DNA of 30,511 nt from Schoenoplectus triqueter (taxonomy: Eukaryota > Streptophyta > Magnoliopsida > Poales > Cyperaceae), in NCBI GenBank assembly GCA_964058805.1, contig CAXKVV010001891.1:1-30511 (forward strand), given 5' to 3'. The notes under the pieces are model-generated. The model was not told the origin of the DNA. It ran no database searches and saw only the letters and a list, made by a program, of their open reading frames with translations. The translations under genes were made by a program, and so were the position numbers. Below, piece after piece: positions 8,650-20,210 of this stretch (position 1 is its first letter; each line of letters begins with the position of its first letter).

Positions 8650-9713
8650 AATTCTCATTTAATTACAAGCGAGGATGGAAAATATTAATGTATAAATATT
8701 TAAAAAGTTTGACAGCAAAATTATTTATTTTCGCTTTATAGGTGGGTTGGCCGGCCCCTCTTTAAACAACATCTGCCTATGCTTCCGGGAAAAAAATATA
8801 TATTTGGCGCCCTATGATTTATTGTCATTCAATATTTAGTGGAGCTAGTATATTGTTATTTCTTTTCATATTGGTTGGTGAATTTAATTTTAAAATTTAT
8901 CGAGTTGGATTTAAATGATGAATCTCAATCGTTTGAAACCGATATATCTCATTAGTACTACATTCATATTTCAAATTTATAAATATTCGAATTTTATTCA
9001 TGTCATCTAATAAAAAATGTAATGTGATCAGTTATTTTACTGCATTCATTTTCATTTTTTTACCGCTGTAATTTACAATAAATTAATTAAAAATCAACAA
9101 AAAGGGACTCGTGAACTATTTTTTTCAGAAGCTTGACAAAGGCTGTTAGATGAAGTATGTTAGTTCCATTGGATTAACCATTTAAAACCTATCCAAAGAA
9201 TTTTAAATTATATTCACCTGCCATCTTGATAAATTTAAGTCCATACGTGCATCACTCTTTAATAATTACATCACGAAAAGCAACAAATATTGTGTTCCCT
9301 TTTGGTTTAGGCCCATTTTAGCGGTCTCTTGTTCTAATACTATTTTAAATAGCCTTATTCCGCACAAAAATCGTTGTCAAATAAGAATATGTTATTTTAA
9401 AAATAATATAAAAATAACCTTCTACCATTTTAGAGAAAAAATATACATAACAACAACCAAAGAGAAGTGATAAATTGTATTATTTGTTTTGTCAAAACAC
9501 ATCCAAAATGTTTCAAATTTCAAATAGTAGTTTCGAATTATTGTTATAATTGTTATTCTAAAAGCAATGGGTATATAATATATATTGTTCAAGTTATTAA
9601 TTCCTTCGCGTCATGGAACCAATAGAAAACGGCTGGTCACTATTTGCCTTGCCCCATTTGTGCTAACCATTGAATGGAAATGTAAGAAACCAAGAAGCAT
9701 GGGAGATTGGGGA
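8650..9713. other. AT-rich intergenic, nothing recognised
   Basis: No ORF, RNA gene or bounded repeat could be supported in this stretch. Confidence 0.6.
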
Positions 9714-10206
9714 TAATGTTGCATAAAAATGTTCGGGTTTGACTCAGATTCGAACTAATCTGATGCAAGCTAATTTAGCTCGAGTTAGTTTGGCTCAAGC
9801 TAATCTAACTCGATAGTTAAATGAGCTGAGTTTGAATTTGAGTTGACTCAGCTAGTGGATCGACTTGACTCGTATATCTAACTCGATAGTTTTTTTGTTG
9901 GTTCATCCATTCAAATTAGTCAACAAAGATGTAATTCAAAATATAATTTGTTGATATATCAATTTTGTACTAACTCATATATCATTCTTATAGATATATC
10001 AAATTTATAGTTTGTAAATATAATATAAATGTCAAACCGAGTTAACGTACATGTATTGGCTTGTGAGTCAGTTTGAGTAATAATGAGCCGAGTTTTAGCT
10101 AGATTTTTTAGTTTGAAATGTTTTACGAGCTCGACTTGACTCGACTCAAATTTTCATGAGCTGAACTTAACCGGCTCACTCGAACTCGACTCATTTGCAT
10201 GCCTCA
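9714..10206. mobile_element. hAT-like non-autonomous element, old copy of the TAGGGCTGCA family
   Basis: The ends (TAATGTTGCATAAAAATG at left; the complement of the right end TGAGGCATGCAAATGAGTCG) align with the ends of the element at 28561-29219, in opposite orientation. Both have subterminal blocks of GAGCC/CTCGA words and share the AT-rich core, including the stretch near TTTGTTGGTTCATCCATTCA. No target duplication remains, so it is an older copy. It encodes no transposase. Confidence 0.65.
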
Positions 10207-10320
10207 ATGTGAATTTGAGACTTAGAACAGTATATATATCAGATCAGATCTGGAGGTGATGAGATGCGTTACTAAGACCGAGAGTAGCTTCTGATCTTGG
10301 TTGGATAAATTGGGCAAGGA

Positions 10321-10722
10321 AACAACAAAGAGTGGGATCCATTGATAATGGGTTATTTTGATAACTTTGATAATGGACCTCTAAATAAATATTAAAAAAA
10401 ATTAAAAAAAAAATTATTGATATGTTTTTCTACTTTTAGATTGATGGTCAGTCAAATTTCATTTAATTTCATTATCATTTGATAGTTCATCAAAAGCTGT
10501 TAATTTGAAACCGTTATAAATTATATAAAAATTTGATGGTCTTTAATGGACTATAAAACGATAATAAAATTACATGAAATTTGAATGATCATCAATCTAA
10601 ATGTAGAAGAACACATTTATAAACTTTTGTCCATTTTTAAGATTTTTTTTTATATTTATTTAGAGATTTATTGTCAGGTTGTCAAAAAAACCCATTATCA
10701 ACTGATCCTTCTCAACAATAAA
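10321..10722. mobile_element. Mutator-type foldback MITE, copy 1
   Basis: The element is 10330-10713 (384 bp), flanked by 9-bp AACAACAAA and AACAATAAA (one mismatch). Its arms start GAGTGGGATCCATTGATAATGG and the complement GAGAAGGATCAGTTGATAATGG and stay complementary well into the element. The 9-bp duplication points to Mutator-like transposase in trans. It is the same family as 11195-11545. Confidence 0.8.
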
Positions 10723-11185
10723 TGAACCTGACAATGGAATTAAAGACGCCCACTCCCTTCTGCTCTTGTCACGCTATTCATACAACCAACCAAACGGTTA
10801 GTAATGCACAACAATCATGCACCATTTTTCTTTCTTTAGATTTCATGTCTATTTTTACATTATTAGTTAATTGATATGGTACCGCACTGTTACTACTGCC
10901 CCGTGACTTTGAACAGTGAATGTTGGGTCAACAACCCTTCTCAGGTCTGGCTGGTAATCAGGGACAGCATATATATAGCACGGGAAAAATAGGACTTCTG
11001 ATCAAATTTTGAACATGTATTTGTACGTTTAGATTGGATGCGTGCATCCATCAGGTCTGATCGTTTGACCATTCACTTGTTTTTAAAAAAACTACAACCA
11101 TGCAAGTCTTTACATTGGTATAGTGTACAGTTGACTAGTTGGTATAAAGTACAAAATCATTTAATGCCTGTTTTATTTGAACGGT
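10723..11185. other. Intergenic between two foldback MITEs
   Basis: No gene or repeat boundary seen; base composition is somewhat less AT-rich than the surroundings. Confidence 0.55.
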
Positions 11186-11554
11186 TTTAATTTAGGGTGG
11201 GATCACTTGACAGGTTATTTTGATAATTTTGAAAATGGATTTTTAAATAAATCTTAAAAATAAAAACTTTATGGAATTGACGGTGATTTAAATTTCATGT
11301 AATTTCATAATCGTTTGATACTCCATCAAGGATATCAAAATTTTATATAAATTACAACGGTTATAATTTGATGGTCTTTGATGGACTATCAAACGATAAT
11401 GAAATTGCATAAAATTTGAATCACCATATATCTATAAGTAAAAGAATATCTGCATAAAAAATCTATTTTTAAATTTTTTTTCTTATTAATTTAAAAATTC
11501 ATTATCAAAATTATCAAAATAATCATTGTCAAGTGATCCCTTCCCTTTAATTTA
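11186..11554. mobile_element. Mutator-type foldback MITE, copy 2
   Basis: The element is 11195-11545 (351 bp), with a perfect 9-bp target duplication TTTAATTTA at 11186-11194 and 11546-11554. The inverted ends are GGGTGGGATCACTTGAC and the complement of GTCAAGTGATCCCTTCCC. Arms run on through GTTATTTTGATAATTTTGA and its complement. Like copy 1 it is nearly all inverted repeat and has no coding capacity. Confidence 0.88.
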
Positions 11555-11850
11555 AATTCGATTCAACTGTTGACATGCATGTCTCCAACAGTATAAGAGA
11601 AGAATACCCAACATATATAAATAATGATAATGAGTTTATTTTTTTTTTACAAATAAATACAAGCCTAATTTTTTATAACAGGCATTTCAAGGATGCCGAA
11701 GTTAGCATAATACAAAATACTGCATATTCCCAATTAATTTACAAAAAATAACTAATTTCCGTGTATTGAATTTAAGTCATAGGTTTTGTCTAACTCTACT
11801 TGGGTTCCTTTTTTTTAGTAAAATTTCACTTAGGTCTTGTCATTATATTA
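11555..11850. other. AT-rich intergenic, nothing recognised
   Basis: No gene or repeat found between the MITE and the hAT-like element. Confidence 0.55.
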
Positions 11851-12035
11851 GTGGAGTCTAGGCATCGTCCTTAAAGGATGGGTCAGGCTTTTCAAGAGCC
11901 GGTCCTACCGGGCCTACGAGAGGGTCAGGTAAGGGCCGGATTTGATAAGAGATGAGGAGTCCGGTCCTTGAGAAGTCTGACATTTACTAAGCCCTTTAAA
12001 CTCTAAAGGCTGGATAAGGATCAGCATATAAGGGC

Positions 12036-12038
<3 letters not shown>

Positions 12039-12102
<64 letters not shown>
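12039..12102. repeat. (TA)n microsatellite
   Basis: About 31 perfect units, the longest in the window, ending at the arm of the foldback at 12103. Confidence 0.95.
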
Positions 12103-12106
<4 letters not shown>

Positions 12107-12520
12107 TTTGTCTAGCATACTTCTGTTAGCATTTCAACCCTAAATGCTAACAAGTCAAATTTTATTTTTTTTATGCTTAAAATTTTAATTTAAGAAACTC
12201 AATAAAAATTTTATATCATATTCTTATGGTATACTAATTTTCATCGTGTTTGGAATTAGTTTACTATGCTTAATTATTTTTAGAAAATAAGCTTTTTTAA
12301 CATACAATTTTTATAATTTTTCTATTATTTCAAATCAATCTTTTAAAAATCATTAAGTATAGTAAACTAACTCCAAATATGATGAAAATTAGTATTCTAC
12401 AAAATTATGATATATAGATTTTATTGAGCTACTTATATTAAAATTTTAAATTTGAAAAATTAAAATTTGACTCATTAGCATTCAGTTAAAATCCTAATGG
12501 AAGCATGCTAGACAAACTCT
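12103..12520. mobile_element. Foldback MITE in a (TA)n array, family A
   Basis: The terminal inverted repeat is AGAGTTTGTCTAGCAT on both ends (12103-12118 and the complement at 12505-12520). Complementarity continues inward, for example TTAGTTTACTATGCTTAAT against ATTAAGTATAGTAAACTAA around the centre. TATA lies on both flanks, so the target duplication cannot be told from the microsatellite. No coding capacity. Confidence 0.82.
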
Positions 12521-12529
12521 ATATACATA

Positions 12530-12934
12530 GTAAAAGATACTATGAGCTTAAACTCACGAAGATCTTTCATGAGTTTAACTCAAAAAGTACAACAAATCAT
12601 CTCTAAATTTTAATTTATCATAGTCATTAAATTTTTTATATGAAAATCTTGTGTGATGAAAAAAAAATTGGAGTGTTTTGAGCTTTTTAAATCATGATTT
12701 TTAATTTTTGAAAATCAGCGCTAAAAATAACAATAAAATATTTAATCTTTGAACATCATTTTTAAAAAATAAAAATGTTGACTTAAAAAGTTCAAAACAG
12801 TCCAAAATTTTGCATCCCACAAGATTTTCATATAAAGAATTTTAATGACTATGATAAATTAAAATTTAGAGATGATTTGTATATTTCTTGGGTTAAGCTC
12901 ACGGAAAGCCTCCTTGAGCTTAAGCCAGCATCTT

Positions 12935-12938
<4 letters not shown>
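12530..12938. mobile_element. Foldback MITE in a (TA)n/(CT)n setting, family B
   Basis: Arms of about 90 bp are nearly identical: ACAAATCATCTCTAAATTTT at 12591 and its complement near 12860, extending through ATCATAGTCATTAAA and ATGAAAATCTTGTG. Outer ends share AGTAAA(A)GAT and GCTTAA.CTCA words. It adjoins the previous foldback within about 10 bp. Confidence 0.8.

Positions 12939-13008
<70 letters not shown>
12937..13008. repeat. Compound (CT)n(TA)n microsatellite
   Basis: About 16 CT units run straight into about 20 AT units. A short open frame here with Ser-Leu and Ile-Tyr runs is an artefact. Confidence 0.95.
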
Positions 13009-13012
<4 letters not shown>

Positions 13013-13330
13013 CGATTATTTATTTTGTTTTATGTTAATTTATATTTATATAATAATTTTAAATTATGTTTTTCTGTTTTGGCATTTTATTTTTTCGTTT
13101 TATATTTTGTAAGTGTAATTAATATATAATATTAAATATTAAAGAAAGAGTCTAGAAAGGGCCGGGTAAGGATCGGAAAGGATTGGGTTAGAAGAATATA
13201 TTTTTTAAAAATTGAGCCTGGTTGTTTCCATTAGAATGGACAGAATTGGATTTCTGAGGACTGGATTTTTTGAAGGGTCGATCGGACCAAATTCAAAGAC
13301 CGAACCCTTATGTACTATCCTAGTGGAGTC

Positions 13331-13926
13331 TCAATTTTATTCCTTCAATTTCGTTGAAATGTGGGGACGAAATTTGCACTAGCCAGCAGTCTCTTAAACA
13401 TTAAGTTTTGCAATTTATTTATTATGTAAGATTGTAAGAATTACTCTAAAGTACTCATATTAATATATCAAATGTCTAAAGCGGAGGGTTCAAATGTCTT
13501 AAAATTTATGCCTCGACTTTTGAATTTTCTTAACAAATTTAATAGTTTCATTTTTCATATTTTTTTTAAATTTTGAGTTATTAAAAATTTTAAAAATGAA
13601 GACATAGTTGAGACACATTTAAAAACTATCAAAATTAGATTTTTTTTTTCATGTGTGAGCATGAAATTAACTCTGCTCGATAATTCTTTTAATAAAAAAA
13701 CTTCGAACATTGATATGATTGAGATACCAGTATTTGACTAGAAAATAGTTGAAAACGTTCAGAAATAAGAACACTTAACAATTTATATAGTTAAATGTGT
13801 TGCTTACATTGTGCTTTAGAGTGGATTACGGAACAAAAGCCTAGAGCAATTACTTGTCATCTCACTTTCGAGTTCATAATGGGGTCAGAGATTTAACTGT
13901 CTTTATTCTCCACCACTTTAATTTTA
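13331..13926. other. Intergenic, nothing recognised
   Basis: AT-rich with no ORF of note and no bounded repeat. Confidence 0.55.
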
Positions 13927-14265
13927 TAGGTGTCAATTACTCGTATCGGATCATATTATTTTATTATTTTTCTTGATTGATCCAAATCCGATTTGTTTAA
14001 ATTCGATTAAAAATTTTTAAATCATACCTGACCCGACCGGGTCATGGGTCGACTCGACTTGACCAGACCCATGTAAAATAATTAAATATTTATTAATTAT
14101 GTTTTATAATTTAAGTAATTAAATATTAATTAATTTATAATTAATCTTAATTAATATATATTTAAGCTTTAATTAGTACTAATCATAAAAATACTTTAAA
14201 AATATAACTAATTTGACTGAATCAGATTGGATTAACCCGTCGAATCGGATCAATAATTAACACCT
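13927..14265. mobile_element. hAT-like MITE, inverted relative of the 22271 element
   Basis: Ends are TAGGTGTCAATTACTC and, by complement, AGGTGTTAATTATTGATC. Subterminal blocks carry GGATC/CCGA and GACCCG words. The core AATTAATTTATAATTAATC..AGCTTTAATTAGTACTAA is the reverse complement of the core at about 22446-22512. No target duplication was seen. Confidence 0.7.
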
Positions 14266-14331
14266 CTCTCCCTCTCATTCCACCCACGGCTCCAAGCACA
14301 AAATTTCTTGCTTTAGAAACTAACGCAAGGT

Positions 14332-14333
<2 letters not shown>

Positions 14334-14386
<53 letters not shown>
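14334..14386. repeat. Compound (TA)n(GA)n microsatellite
   Basis: About 20 TA units followed by six GA units, running into the arm of the next foldback. Confidence 0.95.
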
Positions 14387-14387
<1 letters not shown>

Positions 14388-14789
14388 GTGTGTTAATGTG
14401 CTTTATAAAGCACACAATATTTCGTACTTCACGGTTATATCTCATGTTTCAAAATCAAATGGACGATTCAAACCGTTAAATATGATATTCATATCAAAAT
14501 CTCTTTGGTGATTAAAATTTATTTATTTTTAAATATTTTTACTATTTTTTGAAGGGCTACAAAATTCATTGATTTAACGTCTTCTGAACCATTCAATATC
14601 AACGATTTTCTATCCCTTTAAATAAATAGCAAATAAATTTTAAAAATATATATAATTTGATCACCAAGAAAATTTTAATATGAAAATCATATTTAACATT
14701 TTGGATCGTCTATTTAAATTTTGAAACATAAAATATAAGCATGAAATATAAAATATTTTATGCTTTATAAAGCACATTAGCACACATCT
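14386..14789. mobile_element. Foldback MITE between TA arrays, family C
   Basis: The left arm AGGTGTGTTAATGTGCTTTA is matched by the complement AGATGTGTGCTAATGTGCTT at the right end. Pairing continues through ATATTCATATCAAAAT..TTGGTGAT and to the centre around GTCTTCTGAACC. TA arrays lie on both sides (14334-14374 and 14790-14808). No coding capacity. Confidence 0.82.
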
Positions 14790-16021
14790 ATATATATATA
14801 TATATATTAGTATAGTAAAATTATAAAACTTATAATTTGAGAAAATCGAAATTTGGTCGTACAAATACAGGACACTCATAATAACAAAAGCTGGTGGGAA
14901 AGGAGGATCCAATGTTAAAATAAAAAACAATAAAATAAAAAGAAAATTGTGAAAAAAAATTGACATTGTGCAGGAGTTTTCCCTCTCAAACTCAGATCCC
15001 AAAGGAGAGCATAAACCCTGACGAGGGAACCTGTTCCCACTAGTACAAATACATGCTATTGTGTATTATTAATTGATATAAAAAGGACAACTTCATCAAA
15101 ACAAGAAATAATAAAGGACAAGCAAGGATAAGGAAACAAAAATAAAAGAATTGGGACAAGGTACGGAGGCACTAAAGACAAATAGCTTAAACAAACCATG
15201 ACCGAGAGTCGAGAGAGAAATATCCATAACAAAACTCTTCATATTTTAATCTATCTTCTCTGGTGAAAATGTGACATCACCAGGTAGACTTTTCTAATTA
15301 TAGTAACTCAACCTCCTTAATTAATGATATCTTTCTCGGGTTAAAAGCTCAAATATAATATAAAGTGTATACAAAGAGAATCTTAGTCCCATGTGGCGCC
15401 ATACTGTGTGTACTCCTATGCAGCATATTTTATTTTGGTTAGCGGTTAGCAAATTAGCATATTTTATTTTGGTTACTCTTATTATTTCTCCTGCACGAAT
15501 GCATGTAGGATGCAGAGATGTAGAAGATCCGTGCTATAGAGTTGGGGGGCTAAGGATCTATGTCGTAGCAAATAATTAAGAAATGGGGATGAATAGAAAG
15601 AGAAGGGAAATGAATAATGATGAGCTTAGGTGAAAAGAGTTGGGTTAGAGATCACATGAAGTCATGAATCCTACCAACCCGGCAGAGGCATCTTCTAAGT
15701 TATAAAAATAATATACCCATACACCATCCACATATATTTTTAATCATAGCTATCTGGACATTAGCCCTTCAGTGAATTAAACTTGGTGTCAATTGTGAGG
15801 CGAGTCAAAGAATTAATTTCTTGTTCAATTTTTATAACTTATGATTCTTCTATGATATTTTTTTTCATAAGTGAAACTACATTGAACAGGAAAAAACGGA
15901 AAAGGCACTTTGTCTTTTTATCATGAGTTAATGAATCAAAAAAAAAGTTTACTATTTTCACTGAAATACTTAATTAAAAATGGAAAATGATATTCCATAC
16001 TAATAAAATTGTGCCGGGCCT
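14790..16021. other. Intergenic with a short tandem duplication
   Basis: A 34-bp unit containing AGCATATTTTATTTTGGTTA is duplicated at 15422 and 15456. Otherwise no coding sequence could be supported; open frames over 14661-15002 and 15391-15579 lack any recognisable domain and overlap repeats. Confidence 0.5.
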
Positions 16022-16241
16022 GGGAAAAAATGAAAATTATATTTCTTTCACAAAAATATAGGAAGAATTTAATCAGAGTGATGAGAAAAAAAATAGTTTT
16101 ATTTCATTCAAAAAAAAACATTTTAACTCCGTGATAAAAAAAAGAAATTATATTTCTTTCACAAAAATATAATGAGAATATGAGCTGGATGCTGAATTTT
16201 TTTATTTTTTATTTCATTCAGAAAAAATATTTTAACTCCGT
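16022..16241. repeat. Tandem duplication, unit about 110 bp
   Basis: ATTATATTTCTTTCACAAAA occurs at 16036 and 16147, and TTTAACTCCGT at 16122 and 16231, giving a period of 109-111 bp. The copies have diverged in the middle. Confidence 0.8.
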
Positions 16242-16566
16242 TCATTGCACAAAAAGAGAGAGATCAATTGGGAGGCGCCACACAGTTTGGTGTTAATGAG
16301 CAATGCTCAGAAGATCAAGGTTGTGAAAAATTAATTGACAGCTTGAGCCAGCTAAGTCCAAGGGTCCATTTCCAAAAAAGAAAAGATTTCTCCTGTTACA
16401 GCTTTTGATCATTTATTAAGGCACAACGGGTTCTTACTTCTTACTTCTTATTAGAATATTAGTGCCCCATGAGAGGCATGGAAATATGGAATGATTTATC
16501 ATCATGCAAACCGTCCCGTTATAGGACTAGGACCTCTCTTCACTTTAACCATGCACACGGCGACGA

Positions 16567-16704
16567 GATCCGCTGCTCGTAAAAAAAATGAGCAGGATCT
16601 TGTTCGTCTGTATAGAACAGTACGAGTTTATTTGATCTTTTTAATTTGTGTACGCGTTTTTCGAGATAGTATTCATCGTTTGATTTACGAGCAGTATAGG
16701 GATC
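16567..16704. mobile_element. Small inverted-repeat element (about 138 bp)
   Basis: GATCCGCTGCTCGTAAA at 16567-16583 pairs with TTTACGAGCAG plus GGATC at 16684-16704, apart from a small bulge. A second partial copy of the arm, ATGAGCAGGATC, at about 16588-16599 allows a tight alternative hairpin with an A-rich loop. No target duplication was identified. It overlaps an open frame at 16491-16715 that has no recognisable domain. Confidence 0.4.
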
Positions 16705-16837
16705 TAGGAGGATAAAAATTAAAATGACTTGTGGTAAAATGAAGGATTGGCAAACGGTGCAGATAAACATAAGCTGGGTCAATTGTAGATAACGATGAAA
16801 TTGCATCAATATAATCGACGTTAAATTGGATAAGGCT

Positions 16838-17300
16838 AGGTGTGTGCGAATGGTCGTTCGATTCGGTTATTACTGAAACGAATATATAGAATGGAAGTTT
16901 GTTAAATTATAAATTAAATTAAATTTATAAAAATATTAACTAAATATATTAAAATTTTATTCGGTCAAACTGAAATTATATTAATTAAAGATTGATGAAA
17001 AATTTTGATAGTTTTAAAATGATGATAGAAAAATAAATAATTTAAAAAGATAAAGTAAATAATTAAATAAATCTGTAGAAAATCAATATTTCTAATTATC
17101 CATAGTATGATACTTAAAGTAAAATTAATTATTTTATAAATTTTAAATAATTCAATTTAAAAATATAAATAAAATAAAAGAATAAAAATTAAATTAGCTA
17201 AATTTTTTAATTAAATCATAATTTTTAAATAAAAAATCAAACTAAATAATTTAAAATTTAACCGAAATTCAACGAATCCATTTCGACAGGCGATAAAGTC
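16838..17300. repeat. Possible degenerate hAT-like element
   Basis: The left end TAGGTGTGTGCGAATGG and TTCGATTCGGTTATT words are echoed by complements (AACCGAAATTCAACGAATCC) near 17260-17282, around a very AT-rich core. No duplication and no clean right terminus, so this is tentative. Confidence 0.3.
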
Positions 17301-17463
17301 TCGGTGCTTTGGTTCAGGCAGGGAACAAATTGTCCGATTAGTCCTTCGGATATGATATATTCTCTTTGCGTATCAATAATTTCAAAGTTGTAAATCATCT
17401 TTCAAATCAATCATACTATTTATGTATGTTCATAAGAAGTATCCAATTGGGAAACCACACAAA

Positions 17464-18077
17464 CATGTGCTTTAGATCATTTTTAAGAGTCGGATCAGAC
17501 TTCGTAAGAGATCGGATCTAATGGGTCCATGACAGGACCAAGTTTGATAAGTGTTTTTAGAAAATTAGGTTCAAATGACTTAATTTTTAAGAGGTGAGCT
17601 CTGTCTTTGAGAAACCCGATTCTTATCAAGTCTTCTGAACTTTAAGGATCGGATAAGCATCGGATAAGAATTGATGCATAAAAACTTGATATATTTTTTC
17701 TTTGATAATTATATGTTTTAATGTTAATTTATATTTATATAAAAATATTAAGTTCAGTTTTTTTTATTTTAGCTTCTTATTTAATTTTTTATTTATTTTG
17801 AATTTTTGAAGTGTAATATAATATAAAATATTAAAGAAATGGTCTGAAAAAGGGTTTGAGAAAGACCACATAAGAGCCGGAAAGAGCCGGGCTTGATAAT
17901 GTCTGGGTTAGAAGAGCCTATCTTTTAAATTTTGAGCTCGTCTTTTGAGAATCCGATCTTTATCATTAGAAAAAACTATGCCGGATTTTTGAGGGCTGAG
18001 TAAGAGCCAAATTTTTTTAAGGATCAACCAGACCGGATTAAATGGTTAAACCCTTATGGACTATGCCTACGTGTACC
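17464..18077. mobile_element. hAT-like non-autonomous element, uninterrupted sister of 11859-13322
   Basis: The element is about 17472-18069 (598 bp). It shares with the split copy the core ATGTTAATTTATATTTATAT, the GGGCC/GAGCCGG and GGTTAGAAGA segments, and the right end ...CCCTTATGGACTATGCCTA. Flanking octamers CATGTGCT and CGTGTACC agree at five of eight sites and all three differences are transitions, as expected for an old duplication. Confidence 0.75.
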
Positions 18078-19686
18078 TTACTGCCTTATAAATTGTTAGG
18101 CCCTTGTTTCTTTTTTTTTACTAAAACTCCCTTTGAGAACTTCAATATTTTATTTTTATTAAGAAAAAATCTTCGATGTCCTCATAAATTTTTTTTTACG
18201 AAATACCTGGATACATGACCTTAATTTGTATTATGCTTTAATGACAGATCTTGGAGGCCAACAAAACATTGTTAATTATCTACTATAGAGATGTTATTGT
18301 AATATATTTATGGATAATGCTATCGTATTCGATATCAATGCGTGGATAATAATTTATTTTCAACACGCTAGATAATGGAACATACAAGAAATAAATATTT
18401 GTTAGCTTATTAAGGATAAATGAAAGAGTTTTGTACTCATTACTCTATTGAATAAGTAATATATATTTTCATACATATGTGATTGTTATTATTTGTACAC
18501 ATAATTATATAATATTTATTATTCTGACGAGATTTATTTATATAATGTTGTACATAATTGTACTCAAGTATTAATTTATCACAAGTTATTTACTTTTTAA
18601 GTTATATTTTATACAGTTCAATTCTCGTAACTTATGTTTTCTTCTAAAAAATAATATATAAGATCAACAATTATATTTTATATTTTATGATGGTGTGGTT
18701 ATGTTTAAGTAATATATTTTTTGCTAATATAAGCTAACAACTTGTTTGATAATTATATGTTATTTGTTAAGCTTAACATGTAAGGGTAGGTATATGTCTG
18801 AGGCGATTACATGCATATTAGAAATCAAAGATCAAATTTAGATATATTCTAGTGGGATAATCACAATACTCGATCGTGGTATTTCCTTTGAAATTATTTT
18901 TATTTCCAAATTATATTTTGCATTATAAATTTAACAAAAATCGTTGAATGGCGATATACCGTGATCAAAACTGAACATGCATATATCTTGCAGTTTCACA
19001 ATCTTAATATACATATCTCAATCTCTTGACTACTTATCCCTAATGTGGATTGCTTGATTTATTTCGACATTGATGAAATCAATATCTAATGTTTTCTCTT
19101 TGTAATACACTTATTTTCTCTCTCGGATCATAGAAAATCGAACAGGTGAGAACACATAAAAAATGAAAAACAGTATTTTAAAGGAGCTGATACACAAATA
19201 ATATTATTGAGATCAATTTTATTATTTAACTTAAGTAAGATATTTTATAGTATTTTATTATTTAACTTAAGTAAGATATTATTTTGATTGATAGTATTTA
19301 AATTGAAAATTAAAAATAATATTATATAAATCTTTCGCAGAAATTATAACTCATTTGATTTGAATAATACATTTAATATTGAAAATAGTATCAACAATAT
19401 TCTCCTTTAAAAGGAAAATACAGTCAATATTTTGCAATCAAAACAAGCTTATTTTATGCATCCACACGTTAAACACACAGGACGCGAATCTAACACTCCC
19501 AAAGTCCCAACTCGCTTTCGTGGCAGGTGAATCAAGTCAATATTAGATAATATTTGATTCAATATTTTTTGTTATCGATCCAAATATTTAATACAATTTC
19601 ATAATTTATTTTCTCACTTCATAATTTAACTGTTACGGATGGAATAAATTTTAAATGAATATGGATATAAACATTACAAATTTATA
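18078..19686. other. AT-rich intergenic with a 36-bp tandem duplication
   Basis: A unit including TTATTATTTAACTTAAGTAA is duplicated at about 19218 and 19254. No coding region or RNA gene could be supported over the remaining sequence. Confidence 0.55.
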
Positions 19687-20210
19687 TCCACTGCTAGGGC
19701 TGCAAGAAAAAATCATAATTCATAATTTGTTCGGTATACGATTTGATTTTAGTTCTAATTTGGTTCGTTCGATTAGATTTTTTTTGTTAGTTCAATTCGA
19801 GTTCAGTTCGATAACTTTTTAATGAACTAGTTCGAGTTCGATTCGTAATAGTTCAATATATAGTTATTTGCATATATTTTTAATTATTTAATTAAAAATA
19901 TATATAATAAAATAATTATTTTATTGTCAAATTAATAAATATTAATTTATTTTTCAAATTTTTATATAAAATTAATAAAATATTAATTATCTTAGCTCCA
20001 ATTATTTATGATAATGTAAAAATAAATATAAAAAGGAAATAATTAAGTTCTTTTATAGTTCAATTTCAGTTTGAGTTCGATTTAGCTCGAATTTGATTTA
20101 CTTTGAATTTAGTTTAATTTGAATTTAATTTAGTTCGAAATAGTTTCAATTCAAACTCAAACACTAACGAATTTGATCGAATTCGATTCGTTTGCATCCC
20201 AACCCGCTGC
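19687..20210. mobile_element. hAT-like non-autonomous element with TTCGA word arrays
   Basis: The element is about 19695-20202. The left end is TAGGGCTGCAAGAAAAAATC and the complement of the right end is GGGATGCAAACGAATCG. Flanks TCCACTGC and CCCGCTGC agree at six of eight bases. Subterminal regions repeat GTTCGA(G/T)TT on one side and ATTCGAA/GAATTCGA on the other around an AT-only core. It shares terminal sequence with 28561-29219 but not its internal words. Confidence 0.7.

Larger units (their letters stand above)
11851..13330. mobile_element. hAT-like non-autonomous element, split by later insertions
   Basis: The element proper is 11859-13322 with a perfect 8-bp duplication GTGGAGTC at 11851-11858 and 13323-13330. 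Ends are TAGGCATCGTCC and, by complement, TAGGATAGTACATAAGGG. Subterminal regions are rich in GGGCCGG, GGATC and GAGCCGG words. A sister copy at 17472-18069 shows the uninterrupted length is about 600 bp. In this copy the core is broken at a TATATA-like site by about 970 bp made of a TA array, two foldbacks and a CT/TA array. Confidence 0.85.

Noticed and set aside
12872..13129. Frame with Ser-Leu and Tyr-Ile repeats
   Set aside because: It is translation of the CT/TA microsatellite within a foldback and hAT remnant.
14661..15002. Minus-strand frame of 113 codons
   Set aside because: Composition is hydrophobic and AT-driven, it overlaps a foldback MITE and a TA array, and there is no recognisable domain.
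16491..16809. Short frames on both strands
   Set aside because: They overlap an inverted-repeat element, have no domain, and no promoter or splice structure supports them.
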